In this document: piece after piece, positions 25,230-32,488 of the stretch
Numbering within the stretch: position 1 is the first letter of the stretch
How the letters are laid out: each line of letters opens with the position of its first letter
From: Falsiroseomonas selenitidurans
Lineage (GTDB): Bacteria; Pseudomonadota; Alphaproteobacteria; Acetobacterales; Acetobacteraceae
Reading direction: 5' to 3'
NCBI RefSeq assembly: GCF_012103215.1
Contig: NZ_JAAVNE010000031.1
Location: 1 to 62,518 of the forward strand
DNA: 62,518 nt
Notes under the pieces: generated by a model
What the model was told of the DNA's origin: nothing
Database searches by the model: none
What the model saw: the letters and a program-made list of their open reading frames with translations, nothing else
Program-made: the position numbers and the translations under genes

Positions 25230-25828
25230 TGGAGCCATGCACCTTGACCGAGGACGCCGCCGCGCAGCGGCAGGAAAGGCTGCGCCGCGCCGCGCCTGCC
25301 GTGCAGCACGAGATCAACAACGCCATGATGGTGCTGGCGGCCAATCTGGACCTGCTGAACCGCAGCGTGGCCGAGGGCGCGCCGCGCCGGCAGTTGGACC
25401 GCGCCGTGCTGGCCAGCCGGCGGCTGGAGGAGACGATCCGCGGCTTCCTCGACATGGCGCGCCGTGAGGCGGTGGAGCTTGCGCTGGTCTCCCCGGCGGA
25501 AGTGCTGCGCCAGGCGCTGCCGCTGCTGCGCGTGGCGCTGGGCGCGCGGCTGGGCGCGGAGCTGGAGGCGCCGGAGATGCTGCCTGCCGTGCGGCTGGAC
25601 CGCGCGGCGCTGGAGATCGCCCTGCTGGCCCTGGCGCAGGACGCCGCCCCGCGCATGCCCAATGGCAGCCGGATCCAGGCCCGGCTGCGTGATGCGGGCC
25701 CGACGGTGGAGCTGGAACTGGCATGGCCGGAGGGGGCGGACCCCGGCGGGCTGGCGCTGCTGCGGGCCTGCTGCGCGCGGCTGGAAGCGCAGGGGAATGG
25801 CTGCGTGCTGGTGTGGGAGAAGGGGTAG
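25226..25828 (+). CDS. degenerate HisKA-type histidine kinase/phosphotransfer-like protein
   Basis: A 200-residue protein. Residues about 22-75 look like a HisKA dimerisation and phosphoacceptor domain, with the H-box 'APAVQHEINNAMMVLAANLDLL' (His28) and a second helix 'RRLEETIRGFLDMAR'. The rest resembles an HATPase region, but the N-box is altered ('EIALLALAQDAAPRMPNGSRI' lacks the expected Asn) and the G-boxes are missing, so ATP binding is doubtful. There is no sensor domain. It overlaps the PBP gene by ATGA, which suggests co-translation with a peptidoglycan synthase. It may be a phosphotransfer protein or pseudokinase. Confidence 0.6.
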   Translation: MMEPCTLTEDAAAQRQERLRRAAPAVQHEINNAMMVLAANLDLLNRSVAEGAPRRQLDRAVLASRRLEETIRGFLDMARREAVELALVSPAEVLRQALPLLRVALGARLGAELEAPEMLPAVRLDRAALEIALLALAQDAAPRMPNGSRIQARLRDAGPTVELELAWPEGADPGGLALLRACCARLEAQGNGCVLVWEKG

Positions 25829-26175
25829 GGCGGCCGGCGCAGCTTCCCATCGATCGAATCGGGCAGCAGCGCCCATCCGCCGGCAAGGCCGCGAAACGCC
25901 CCGGCGGCTTCGGGATCGAGCGGCTTGAGGATCCCCAGCGCGACTGTCGCCTGGACGGTCCGCATCGTCGCCTGCAGGCAGCCATCCTGGCTGGGCCAGC
26001 GGGAGGGATCGCCCAGGACCGCGGGGCCGTTGAGCGGCACGAGGCGCGGCATCCGGCTGAAGCGCCATCTCGGCCCGGGCGGGAGGCCGGCCCCGGCGGT
26101 CGGTTCGTCCGTCGAGGCGGCCGCGCGTCGCCTTGCACCGCGAAGGCCGACCTGGCGGCGCGGATCAGCCCGCTG
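25829..26175 (-). pseudogene. coding-like remnant without its own stop
   Basis: The 347 bases between the HisKA-like gene and the gamma-glutamyltransferase gene hold a minus-strand frame with strong third-position G/C bias and protein-like composition. From an ATG at 26052 it reads MPRLVPLNGPAVLGDPSRW, and further on ATMRTVQATVALGILKPLD, then AGAFRGLAGGWALLPDSIDG. The frame has no stop before it runs antisense into the HisKA-like gene at 25828, so the protein seems to have lost its end. I do not recognise the family. It may be a decayed gene fragment or a small unannotated gene with a displaced end. Confidence 0.3.
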
Positions 26176-27849
26176 CTACTCCCCTTTCGCCACCCCGTCC
26201 CGCCGCGGATCCGCCGCCCCCTCCAGCGTCCCGTCGGGCAGCCGCCGGATCACCTGCAGCCCGGTGTTCATCACGGCGACCCGGGGCGTGTGGCCCATCG
26301 CCGCCAGGGCCTCGGCCAGCCCGGCCAGCGCCGTGCCCTGCTCCAGCTCCTCCGTCCCGGTCTGCGCGCCGATGCGCGGCCGGGCGGTGGCGCGCTCGGC
26401 ATCCGCGCCATGCACCAGCACCTCGATCACCGCGGCGGCCACCGCATCCGGGATGCGCGACCCGCCGCCGGCGCCCAGCACCAGGTCGGGCCGCCCATCG
26501 GCGCCGAACACCAGGGTGGGCGCCATGGTGGAGACCGGCCGCTTGCCCGGCGCCATGCGGTTCTGGGCCGGGTGGTCGGCGGGGCCGGGGTTGGCGGCGA
26601 AATTGGTCATGCCGTTGTTCAGCACCACGCCCATGGCCAGCAGCTCGGCGCCGAAGTTCAGGTTGTTCGTGGTGGTGAAGGCCACCGCATTGCCCTGGGC
26701 GTCCAGGATGGAAACCTGCGTCGTCGCCGTCTCCGCCACCGGGTCGCTGGCGGCGGGCAGGGCGCCGTGGCGCTGCGGCGGGTCCCCGGCCGCCACGCGC
26801 GCCATGGCGCGGTCGGGCGTGGCCAGGGCGGCGCGCTGGTCGAGATAGGCGGCATCCAGCAGCCCGGCCAGCGGCACCGCCACCGCATCCGGGTCGCCCA
26901 CCCAGCGGCGCCGGTCGGCCGTGGCCAGGCGGCTGGCTTCCAGGAAGATGTGCGCCGCCGCCGCCGAATCGCGCGCCGCGCGGGCGATGCCCAGCCGCTC
27001 CGCGATCGCCACCGTCTGCAGAACCGCCACCCCGCCGGAGGAAGGCGGCGCGGCGGTGCAGATGCGGCGCGCCAGCACCAGGGCGCAGAGCGGCGTGCGC
27101 TCCACGGCGCGATAGGCGGTGAGGTCCGCCAGGGTCATCCAGCCCGGCACGGGATGCGCCGCGGCGGCCGCGACGACAGCCTCGCCCAGCGCCCCGCCAT
27201 ACAGCGCCGCCGGGCCCCCCGCCGCCAGCAGCCGCAGGGCGCGGCCCTGTTCCGGGTTGCGGAAGGGTGCGCCGGCGGCCAGCGGCTCCCCGGCCGCGTC
27301 GAAATACAGCGCGCGGATCGCCGGCACGCGGCGCAGCTCCGCCGCGCGGTTGCGGATCACCTGCGCCAGGTAGGGCGGCAGGGGGAAGCCTTCCTCTGCC
27401 AGGCGGATGGCTGGCGCGAACAGCCCCGCCCAGGGCAGGCGCCCCTGCGCCGCATGGGCCAGGGCCAGCGCCGCGACCGACCCCGGCACGGCAACCGCAC
27501 GGCCGGACCGGGCGGCGGTGGCCGGGCCGATGCCCGGCTCCACCAGCCGGTCGCCGGCGGCGGCCGGCGCGCTGGCCAGGCCCTCGTAGAAGTGCAGCCG
27601 GCCGGCACCCTGGTCCCAGGCCAGCAGGAAGGCGCCGCCGAACAACCCGCTGGCATGCGGCTCCGCCACCGAGAGCGCCGCCTGGGCGGCGACGGCGGCA
27701 TCCACCGCGCTGCCGCCCTGGCGCAGGATGGCGAGGGCCGCCTCCGTCGCCTGCGGGCTGGCGGTGGCCACCATCTGGCGCGGCGCCCGCGCCGGCTCCG
27801 CCAGGGCAGGGGGGGCGAGAAGCAGGCAGGCCAGCAGCAGGCGGCGCAT
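26176..27849 (-). CDS. ggt: gamma-glutamyltransferase
   Basis: A 557-residue Ntn-hydrolase that cleaves gamma-glutamyl bonds, for example in glutathione. It has a signal peptide (MRRLLLACLLLAPPALA) for periplasmic export and the expected autocleavage point before Thr376 in 'ETATTQVSILDAQGNAVAFT'. The substrate-binding 'GAGGGSRIPDAV' also follows. The family motif is usually TTHxS; here the His is Gln378, a change near the nucleophile, which may alter processing or preference. Length is normal. It is 18 bases downstream of the hydroxyacid dehydrogenase gene and the last gene of that minus-strand run. Confidence 0.9.
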   Translation of the reverse strand: MRRLLLACLLLAPPALAEPARAPRQMVATASPQATEAALAILRQGGSAVDAAVAAQAALSVAEPHASGLFGGAFLLAWDQGAGRLHFYEGLASAPAAAGDRLVEPGIGPATAARSGRAVAVPGSVAALALAHAAQGRLPWAGLFAPAIRLAEEGFPLPPYLAQVIRNRAAELRRVPAIRALYFDAAGEPLAAGAPFRNPEQGRALRLLAAGGPAALYGGALGEAVVAAAAAHPVPGWMTLADLTAYRAVERTPLCALVLARRICTAAPPSSGGVAVLQTVAIAERLGIARAARDSAAAAHIFLEASRLATADRRRWVGDPDAVAVPLAGLLDAAYLDQRAALATPDRAMARVAAGDPPQRHGALPAASDPVAETATTQVSILDAQGNAVAFTTTNNLNFGAELLAMGVVLNNGMTNFAANPGPADHPAQNRMAPGKRPVSTMAPTLVFGADGRPDLVLGAGGGSRIPDAVAAAVIEVLVHGADAERATARPRIGAQTGTEELEQGTALAGLAEALAAMGHTPRVAVMNTGLQVIRRLPDGTLEGAADPRRDGVAKGE

Positions 27850-27867
27850 GGGGTCGGTTCCTCGGGC

Positions 27868-28848
27868 TCAGTTCCTGCGGGGCAGGATCTCGGCATTGAC
27901 CACGATATCCGGGTCCAGCGTGCCGGCGAAGCAGGAGAGCACCGCCGCCGCCGAATCCAGCGCCATGCGCCGCAGCCCTTCCGCCGTGCTGGCGGCGACA
28001 TGCGGCGTCATGATGAGGTTGGGGGTGGACAGCAGGCTGATCGGCGCCTCCACCGGTTCCTCCTCGAACACGTCGATGCCGGCGGCGGAGAGGTGGCCGG
28101 CCCGCAGCGCGGCTTCCAGCGCCACCTGGTCCACGACGGTGCCGCGGGCGGTGTTCACCAGCACGGCGCCGGACTTCATCTGCGCCATGAAGGCGGCATC
28201 GATCATGTTGCGGGTGGCCGGGCCGCTCGGCACATGCACCGTCACGATGTCGGCGCGCGCGGCGGCCTCCGCGGCGTCGTCCACCGGTTCGAACCCCAGG
28301 CCGCGGATGCTGCCCTTGCCGATGTTGGGATCGCGCACCAGCACCTGCATGCCGAAGGCGGCGCACAGCTTCGCCACGCGGGTGCCGATGCGCCCGAAGC
28401 CCACCACCAGCACCGTCTTGCCGGCCAGGTCGAAGGTCGGCAGGCCGGGCTGTGCGCCCCAAAGCGGCGTCGCTGCGCGCATGTTGGCGTTGAATGCGGT
28501 CAGCTTGCGGGCGCAGGCCAGCATCATCATCAGCGCGTGTTCGGCGACGGAGACGGCATTGGCTTCCGGCGTGATGGTCAGCGGGATGCGCCGTTCCGTC
28601 AGCGCCGCCACGTCCACGATGTCATAGCCGACGCCGTGGCGGGCCAGGATCTTCAGGTTGGGGCAATGCGAAAGGAAGGGCCGGTCGATGCGGATGGTGC
28701 GCACGATCAGCGCATCCGCCTTCGGCAGGTTGGCGGCCAGGCTTTCGGGCGAGATGTCCATCAGCACATCGACGGTGACGCCGGGCGTCGCGCGCATCCG
28801 CGCGATGGCTTCCTCGTGGATCGGGCGGACGCAGATCACATGCGGCAT
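27868..28848 (-). CDS. D-isomer-specific 2-hydroxyacid dehydrogenase family protein
   Basis: A 326-residue NAD-dependent dehydrogenase of the SerA-like group. The dinucleotide motif 'VLVVGFGRIGTRVAKL' lies near residue 140. The catalytic Arg is in 'LVNTARGTVVDQVAL', the Glu in 'GIDVFEEEPVE' and the His in 'MTPHVAAST'. It lacks the C-terminal ACT domain of many serine-pathway enzymes, so a catabolic 2-hydroxyacid is likely. It sits 10 bases after the beta subunit of a two-subunit sulfopyruvate-decarboxylase-like enzyme. This pairing fits oxidation of a 2-hydroxyacid (such as sulfolactate) followed by decarboxylation of the 2-oxoacid. The specific substrate is inference. Confidence 0.85.
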   Translation of the reverse strand: MPHVICVRPIHEEAIARMRATPGVTVDVLMDISPESLAANLPKADALIVRTIRIDRPFLSHCPNLKILARHGVGYDIVDVAALTERRIPLTITPEANAVSVAEHALMMMLACARKLTAFNANMRAATPLWGAQPGLPTFDLAGKTVLVVGFGRIGTRVAKLCAAFGMQVLVRDPNIGKGSIRGLGFEPVDDAAEAAARADIVTVHVPSGPATRNMIDAAFMAQMKSGAVLVNTARGTVVDQVALEAALRAGHLSAAGIDVFEEEPVEAPISLLSTPNLIMTPHVAASTAEGLRRMALDSAAAVLSCFAGTLDPDIVVNAEILPRRN

Positions 28849-28858
28849 GGGGTGGCCT

Positions 28859-29452
28859 TCACAACTGGTGGTGCGCGGTGGGGCCGAGCACGGCTTCGCG
28901 CATCCGCGCCTGCAGGATGGACCCGTCGCGCGGCGGCAGCACCAGCGGCAGGTTGCCGGGCGCGATCTTCTGCACCGCGAAGACCGGCCCGCCGCCGGCA
29001 TGGATCTGCGCCCGCAAGGCCGGCACCTCATCCAGGCGGGTCAGCGTGCGCGCACCCGCAAGGCCCGCGCCGCGCGCCATGGCGGCCAGGTCCACGCCAT
29101 GCTTCGTCGCCGTCTCCTGGTTGCCCGTCTCGCTGTAATGCTCGTTGTCCAGCACGACGACGGAGAGATTCGGCGGCTTCTGCACCGCGATGGTGGCCAT
29201 GGCGCCGAGCGCCATCAGCATCTCCCCATCGCCGGTGATCACCAGCACCTTCGCGGCAGGCTGCGCCAGCGCCAGGCCGAGGCCCATCATCGCCGCCCCG
29301 CCCATGCCGCCCCACAGCGGCAGGTTGCGCGGATGGTCGCCGATGGCGGTGATGTCCCAGGCGGAGGCGCCGAGGCCGGCGATCACCAGCAGGTCCCCAC
29401 GGTCTTCAAGCAGGGCGCGCACCACGTCGCGCCGGTTCGGGTATTCGGCCAT
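28859..29452 (-). CDS. thiamine-diphosphate decarboxylase, C-terminal/beta subunit (sulfopyruvate decarboxylase-like)
   Basis: A 197-residue protein equal to the diphosphate/Mg-binding half of a ThDP enzyme. The motif starts at Gly74 in 'LVITGDGEMLMALGAMATIA' and ends in 'SVVVLDNEHY' (Asp102-Asn103), then 'TGNQETATKHGVDLA'. This pattern is close to the sulfopyruvate and phosphonopyruvate decarboxylase beta type (ComE-like). The partner half is encoded by the preceding gene, whose stop is 3 bases upstream of this start. The two subunits should assemble in the cytoplasm with ThDP at their interface. Confidence 0.85.
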   Translation of the reverse strand: MAEYPNRRDVVRALLEDRGDLLVIAGLGASAWDITAIGDHPRNLPLWGGMGGAAMMGLGLALAQPAAKVLVITGDGEMLMALGAMATIAVQKPPNLSVVVLDNEHYSETGNQETATKHGVDLAAMARGAGLAGARTLTRLDEVPALRAQIHAGGGPVFAVQKIAPGNLPLVLPPRDGSILQARMREAVLGPTAHHQL

Positions 29453-29455
29453 GGG

Positions 29456-30007
29456 TCAGTCCTTCCCGAAGGTCTTGGCGCCGATCAGGCGCTGGCCCAG
29501 AAGGGTCGCGGCGGGGCGAAAGGTGTTGAAGGCGAGCCGCAGCGTCGCATCCACCGTCTCCGCCACATCCTCGGGCCGATCCGCGCGGTGCACCAGCGTG
29601 CCCATGGCTTCCAGCACCGTCTGCGTCGCCTGGCCCATCGGCACCTGGGCCGGATTGAACTCGGCGAAGTCGCCGCGCATGGTCACGATCATCGGCAGCG
29701 GCGTGCGGTGGATATGCGACAGCGACAGCATGTTGATGCAGTTGCCGACGCCGGAGGACTGCATCAGCAGCACGCCCTTCACGCCGCCGAGCCAGGCGCC
29801 GCACAGCAGCGCCACGCCTTCCTCCTCCGTCGTCAGGGTGACCACGGTCATGGCGTTGTCGGCCAGGCAGCGGCGGATCAGCCGGCTGTGCCCGGCATCC
29901 GGCACCAGGGCCACCTGGGTGATGCCGTTGGCCTTCAGCGTGTCGTAGATCCGGTCGGGCCAATCGGCCGCCGCATCCGGCCGCATCTCCAGCTTGTCGC
30001 GATCCAT
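29456..30007 (-). CDS. thiamine-diphosphate decarboxylase, N-terminal/alpha subunit (sulfopyruvate decarboxylase-like)
   Basis: A 183-residue protein equal to the pyrimidine-binding half of a ThDP enzyme, with the cofactor-activating glutamate in 'VTLTTEEEGVALLCGAWLG' (Glu61-63) and 'VLLMQSSGVGNCINML', typical of ComD-like and phosphonopyruvate-type enzymes. The start, MDRDKLEMRPD, has GGAGAGAG about 8 bases upstream. It heads a run of alpha, beta, 2-hydroxyacid dehydrogenase and gamma-glutamyltransferase genes and is divergent from eutB across 74 bases. Sulfopyruvate is the favoured substrate from subunit layout and neighbour, but other 3-substituted pyruvates are possible. Confidence 0.85.
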   Translation of the reverse strand: MDRDKLEMRPDAAADWPDRIYDTLKANGITQVALVPDAGHSRLIRRCLADNAMTVVTLTTEEEGVALLCGAWLGGVKGVLLMQSSGVGNCINMLSLSHIHRTPLPMIVTMRGDFAEFNPAQVPMGQATQTVLEAMGTLVHRADRPEDVAETVDATLRLAFNTFRPAATLLGQRLIGAKTFGKD

Positions 30008-30081
30008 TCCGGCGCTCTCTCCCCAGGGCCTTGTTGTGGCATCCTCCCCCCGGTGGGGCGGGCTGGCAAGGAGTGGGCGGC

Positions 30082-31437
30082 ATGGGGTTCTCGGCGACGG
30101 TGGGCGGCACACGGCATGGCTTCGACGATCTGCGCCAGCTTCTGGCCTGCGCCACGCCCTTCCGCTCCGGCGATGCGCTGGCCGGCGTCGCGGCGGAAAG
30201 CGCGGCGCAGCGCGTCGCCGCCCAGCGGGCGCTGGCCGACCTGCCGCTGCGGCATTTCCTGTCCGAATCCGTGGTGCCCTATGAGGCGGATGAAGTCACC
30301 CGGCTGATCGTCGACAGCCACGAGCCCGCCGCCTTCGCCCCGATTGCGCACCTGACCGTCGGCGGCTTCCGGGACTGGCTGCTGGCCGCCGAGCCGGCTG
30401 ACGTCACCGCGCTGGCCCCCGGCCTGACGCCGGAGATGGTGGCGGCCCTGTCAAAAATCTGCCGCTTGCAGGACCTGGTTTCGATCGCGGCGAAATGCCG
30501 GGTGGTGACGCGCTTCCGCAACACGCTCGGCCTGCCCGGCACGCTGTCCATCCGCCTGCAGCCGAACGACCCGGTGGACGACCCCAGGGGCATCGCCGCC
30601 CAGGTGCTGGACGGGCTGCTGCTGGGCGCCGGCGATGCGGTGATCGGGGTGAACCCGGCCACCGACAATGTGGACAATCTGTGCCGCGTGCTCGGCCTGC
30701 TGGATGCGGTGCGGGATCGCTACGCCATCCCCACCCAGACCTGCGTGCTGGCGCATGTCACCACCACGATGCTGGCGATGCAGCGCGGCGCGCCGGTGGA
30801 TCTGGTGTTCCAGTCCATCGGCGGCACCCAGGGGGTGAATGAAAGCTTCGGCGTCTCGCTCTCCCTGCTGGCGGAGGCGCATGCGGCGGCGCTGGCGCTG
30901 GGCCGCGGCACGCTGGGCGACAATTGCCTGTATTTCGAGACCGGCCAGGGCAGCGCGCTTTCGGCGGGCGCGCATCACGGCGTGGACCAGCAGACGCTGG
31001 AAGCCCGCGCCTATGCCGTGGCGCGGCGCTTCCGCCCGCTGCTGGTCAATTCCGTGGTCGGCTTCATCGGCCCGGAATACCTGTACGACGGCAAGCAGAT
31101 CACCCGGGCGGGGCTGGAGGACCACCTGTGCGGCAAGCTGCTCGGCCTGCCAATGGGGGTGGATGTCTGCTACACCAACCATGCGGAAGCCGACCAGGAT
31201 GACATGGACAGCCTGCTGACGCTGCTCGGCGTGGCCGGCGTGACCTATGTGATGGGCGTGCCCGGCGCCGATGACACCATGCTGGCCTACCAATCCACCT
31301 CCTTCCACGATGGGCTCTATGTCCGCGCCGCGCTGGGCAAGCGCCCGGCGCCGGAATTCGAGGCCTGGCTGGCGCGCATGGGCCTGGCGGACCGCACGCC
31401 GGAGGCGCTGCCGATGGCCGTGGCGGGGCTGCTGTGA
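30082..31437 (+). CDS. eutB: ethanolamine ammonia-lyase large subunit
   Basis: A 451-residue EutB, the adenosylcobalamin-dependent catalytic subunit that splits ethanolamine to acetaldehyde and ammonia. The length is normal, and conserved segments are clear: 'LSIRLQPNDPVDDP', 'GVNPATDNVDNLCRVL', 'VFQSIGGTQGVNESFG', 'ETGQGSALSAGAHHGVDQQT', 'GFIGPEYLYDGKQ' and 'GVDVCYTNHAEADQDDM'. ATG with AAGGAG about 9 bases upstream. eutC follows with a GTGA overlap. No reactivase, microcompartment shell genes or cobalamin riboswitch are present nearby, so this is the compact two-gene aerobic arrangement. Confidence 0.97.
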   Translation: MGFSATVGGTRHGFDDLRQLLACATPFRSGDALAGVAAESAAQRVAAQRALADLPLRHFLSESVVPYEADEVTRLIVDSHEPAAFAPIAHLTVGGFRDWLLAAEPADVTALAPGLTPEMVAALSKICRLQDLVSIAAKCRVVTRFRNTLGLPGTLSIRLQPNDPVDDPRGIAAQVLDGLLLGAGDAVIGVNPATDNVDNLCRVLGLLDAVRDRYAIPTQTCVLAHVTTTMLAMQRGAPVDLVFQSIGGTQGVNESFGVSLSLLAEAHAAALALGRGTLGDNCLYFETGQGSALSAGAHHGVDQQTLEARAYAVARRFRPLLVNSVVGFIGPEYLYDGKQITRAGLEDHLCGKLLGLPMGVDVCYTNHAEADQDDMDSLLTLLGVAGVTYVMGVPGADDTMLAYQSTSFHDGLYVRAALGKRPAPEFEAWLARMGLADRTPEALPMAVAGLL

Positions 31438-32180
31438 CGGCGCCCACCCTGTGGCGCGACCTGCGCCGCCACACCGCCGCCCGCGTCGGGCTGGGGCGCG
31501 TCGGCAACGGCCTGCCCACCGCCGCGCATCTCGATTTCCAGGAAGCGCACGCCTGGGCGCGGGATGCCGTGTGGTCCACGCTGGACGTGCCGGCACTGGC
31601 CGCGGCGCTGGGTGCAACGGTGGTGGCCAGCGCGGCGCCGGACCGGCGCGGCTACCTGCTGCGCCCGGATCTCGGCCGCAGCCTGGCTTCGGGGGAGGCG
31701 GCGAAGCTGGCGCCGATGCCCGGCTGCTTCGCCCTGGTCGTCGCCGACGGGCTGTGTGCCACCGGCGTGCAGGCGCAGGCCCCGGCGCTGGTGCCGGCGC
31801 TGCAGGCGGGGCTGCACCGGGCGGGCTGGCAGGTGGCGCCGCCGGTCATCGCCACCCAGGCCCGCGTCGCGATCGGGGACGCCATCGGCGCGGCGCTGGG
31901 CGCGGCCATGGTCGCCGTGCTGATCGGGGAAAGACCGGGGCTTTCCGCGATGGACAGCCTGGGCATCTACCTGACCGCCGCGCCGCGCCCCGGCCGTAGC
32001 GATGCGGAGCGCAACTGCATCAGCAATATCCGCCCCGGCGGGCTGCCGGTGGCCGATGCCGTGGCCAAGCTCCTGTGGCTGGTGCAGGCGGCCCGCGCCC
32101 TGGGGCAGACCGGCGTGGCGCTGAAGGACGAACAGCCGGCGCTGCCGCTGCTGCCGGCGGATCAGCCCGGCGGCAGGTGA
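31434..32180 (+). CDS. eutC: ethanolamine ammonia-lyase small subunit
   Basis: A 248-residue EutC, which forms the heterooligomer with EutB and helps bind cobalamin. Conserved segments are 'TAARVGLGRVGNGLPTAAHLDFQEAHA', split here as ARVGLGRVGNGLPT and LDFQEAHAWARDAV, and then 'LIGERPGLSAMDSLGIYLT' and 'RNCISNIRPGGL'. The GTG start overlaps the eutB stop. It is shorter at the N-terminus than the enteric protein, as is common in alphaproteobacteria. Its 3' end overlaps the convergent cupin gene by 19 bases. Confidence 0.95.
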   Translation: MTAPTLWRDLRRHTAARVGLGRVGNGLPTAAHLDFQEAHAWARDAVWSTLDVPALAAALGATVVASAAPDRRGYLLRPDLGRSLASGEAAKLAPMPGCFALVVADGLCATGVQAQAPALVPALQAGLHRAGWQVAPPVIATQARVAIGDAIGAALGAAMVAVLIGERPGLSAMDSLGIYLTAAPRPGRSDAERNCISNIRPGGLPVADAVAKLLWLVQAARALGQTGVALKDEQPALPLLPADQPGGR

Positions 32181-32488
32181 ACCGCCAGCCACAGCGCCTC
32201 TGCGCTGGTCTCCGCCACCCGGTGTCGGCAATGCGCCGGCAGCACGGCCCAGTCGCCCGCCGCCATGGTGCGCGGCGGGCCCGCCGCGAAGGCAAGCACC
32301 GCGGTGCCGCGCAGCAGCAGCACGAATTCCGTGCCTTCCTGGTCGTACCAGAAGCCTTCCGCGCTGGCGGCGCGGTGGGAGGCGATGCGTTCCACCACCA
32401 CGCCGCCCTCCGCCAGCAGCGTGGCGATGTGCTCCGCCCCCGGCGCCGGAGTCTCACCCTGGGTGAGGCTGCCGAAGCGCGGGGTCAC
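32162..32488 (-). CDS. cupin domain-containing protein
   Basis: A 108-residue single-domain cupin. The two cupin motifs are visible: 'SAEGFWYDQEGTEFVLLLRGTAVLAF' as motif 1 and 'MAAGDWAVLPAHCRHRVAETS' as motif 2. The motif 1 metal His is replaced by other residues (Trp/Tyr), while Glu and the motif 2 His remain, so metal binding may be weak or altered. The GTG start overlaps the amidase stop (GTGA), which makes it translationally coupled to the amidase. A sensor or small hydrolase-accessory role is possible. It overlaps eutC at the 3' ends. Confidence 0.75.
   Translation of the reverse strand: MTPRFGSLTQGETPAPGAEHIATLLAEGGVVVERIASHRAASAEGFWYDQEGTEFVLLLRGTAVLAFAAGPPRTMAAGDWAVLPAHCRHRVAETSAEALWLAVHLPPG

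Noticed and set aside
25723..29238. A very long plus-strand open frame of 1171 codons
   Set aside because: It is antisense to the gamma-glutamyltransferase, hydroxyacid dehydrogenase and decarboxylase genes and has the His/Arg/Gly/Gln-rich composition of a shadow frame in GC-rich DNA.
30008..30081. Cobalamin riboswitch upstream of eutB
   Set aside because: The gap is only 74 bases, far too short, and no B12-box sequence is visible.
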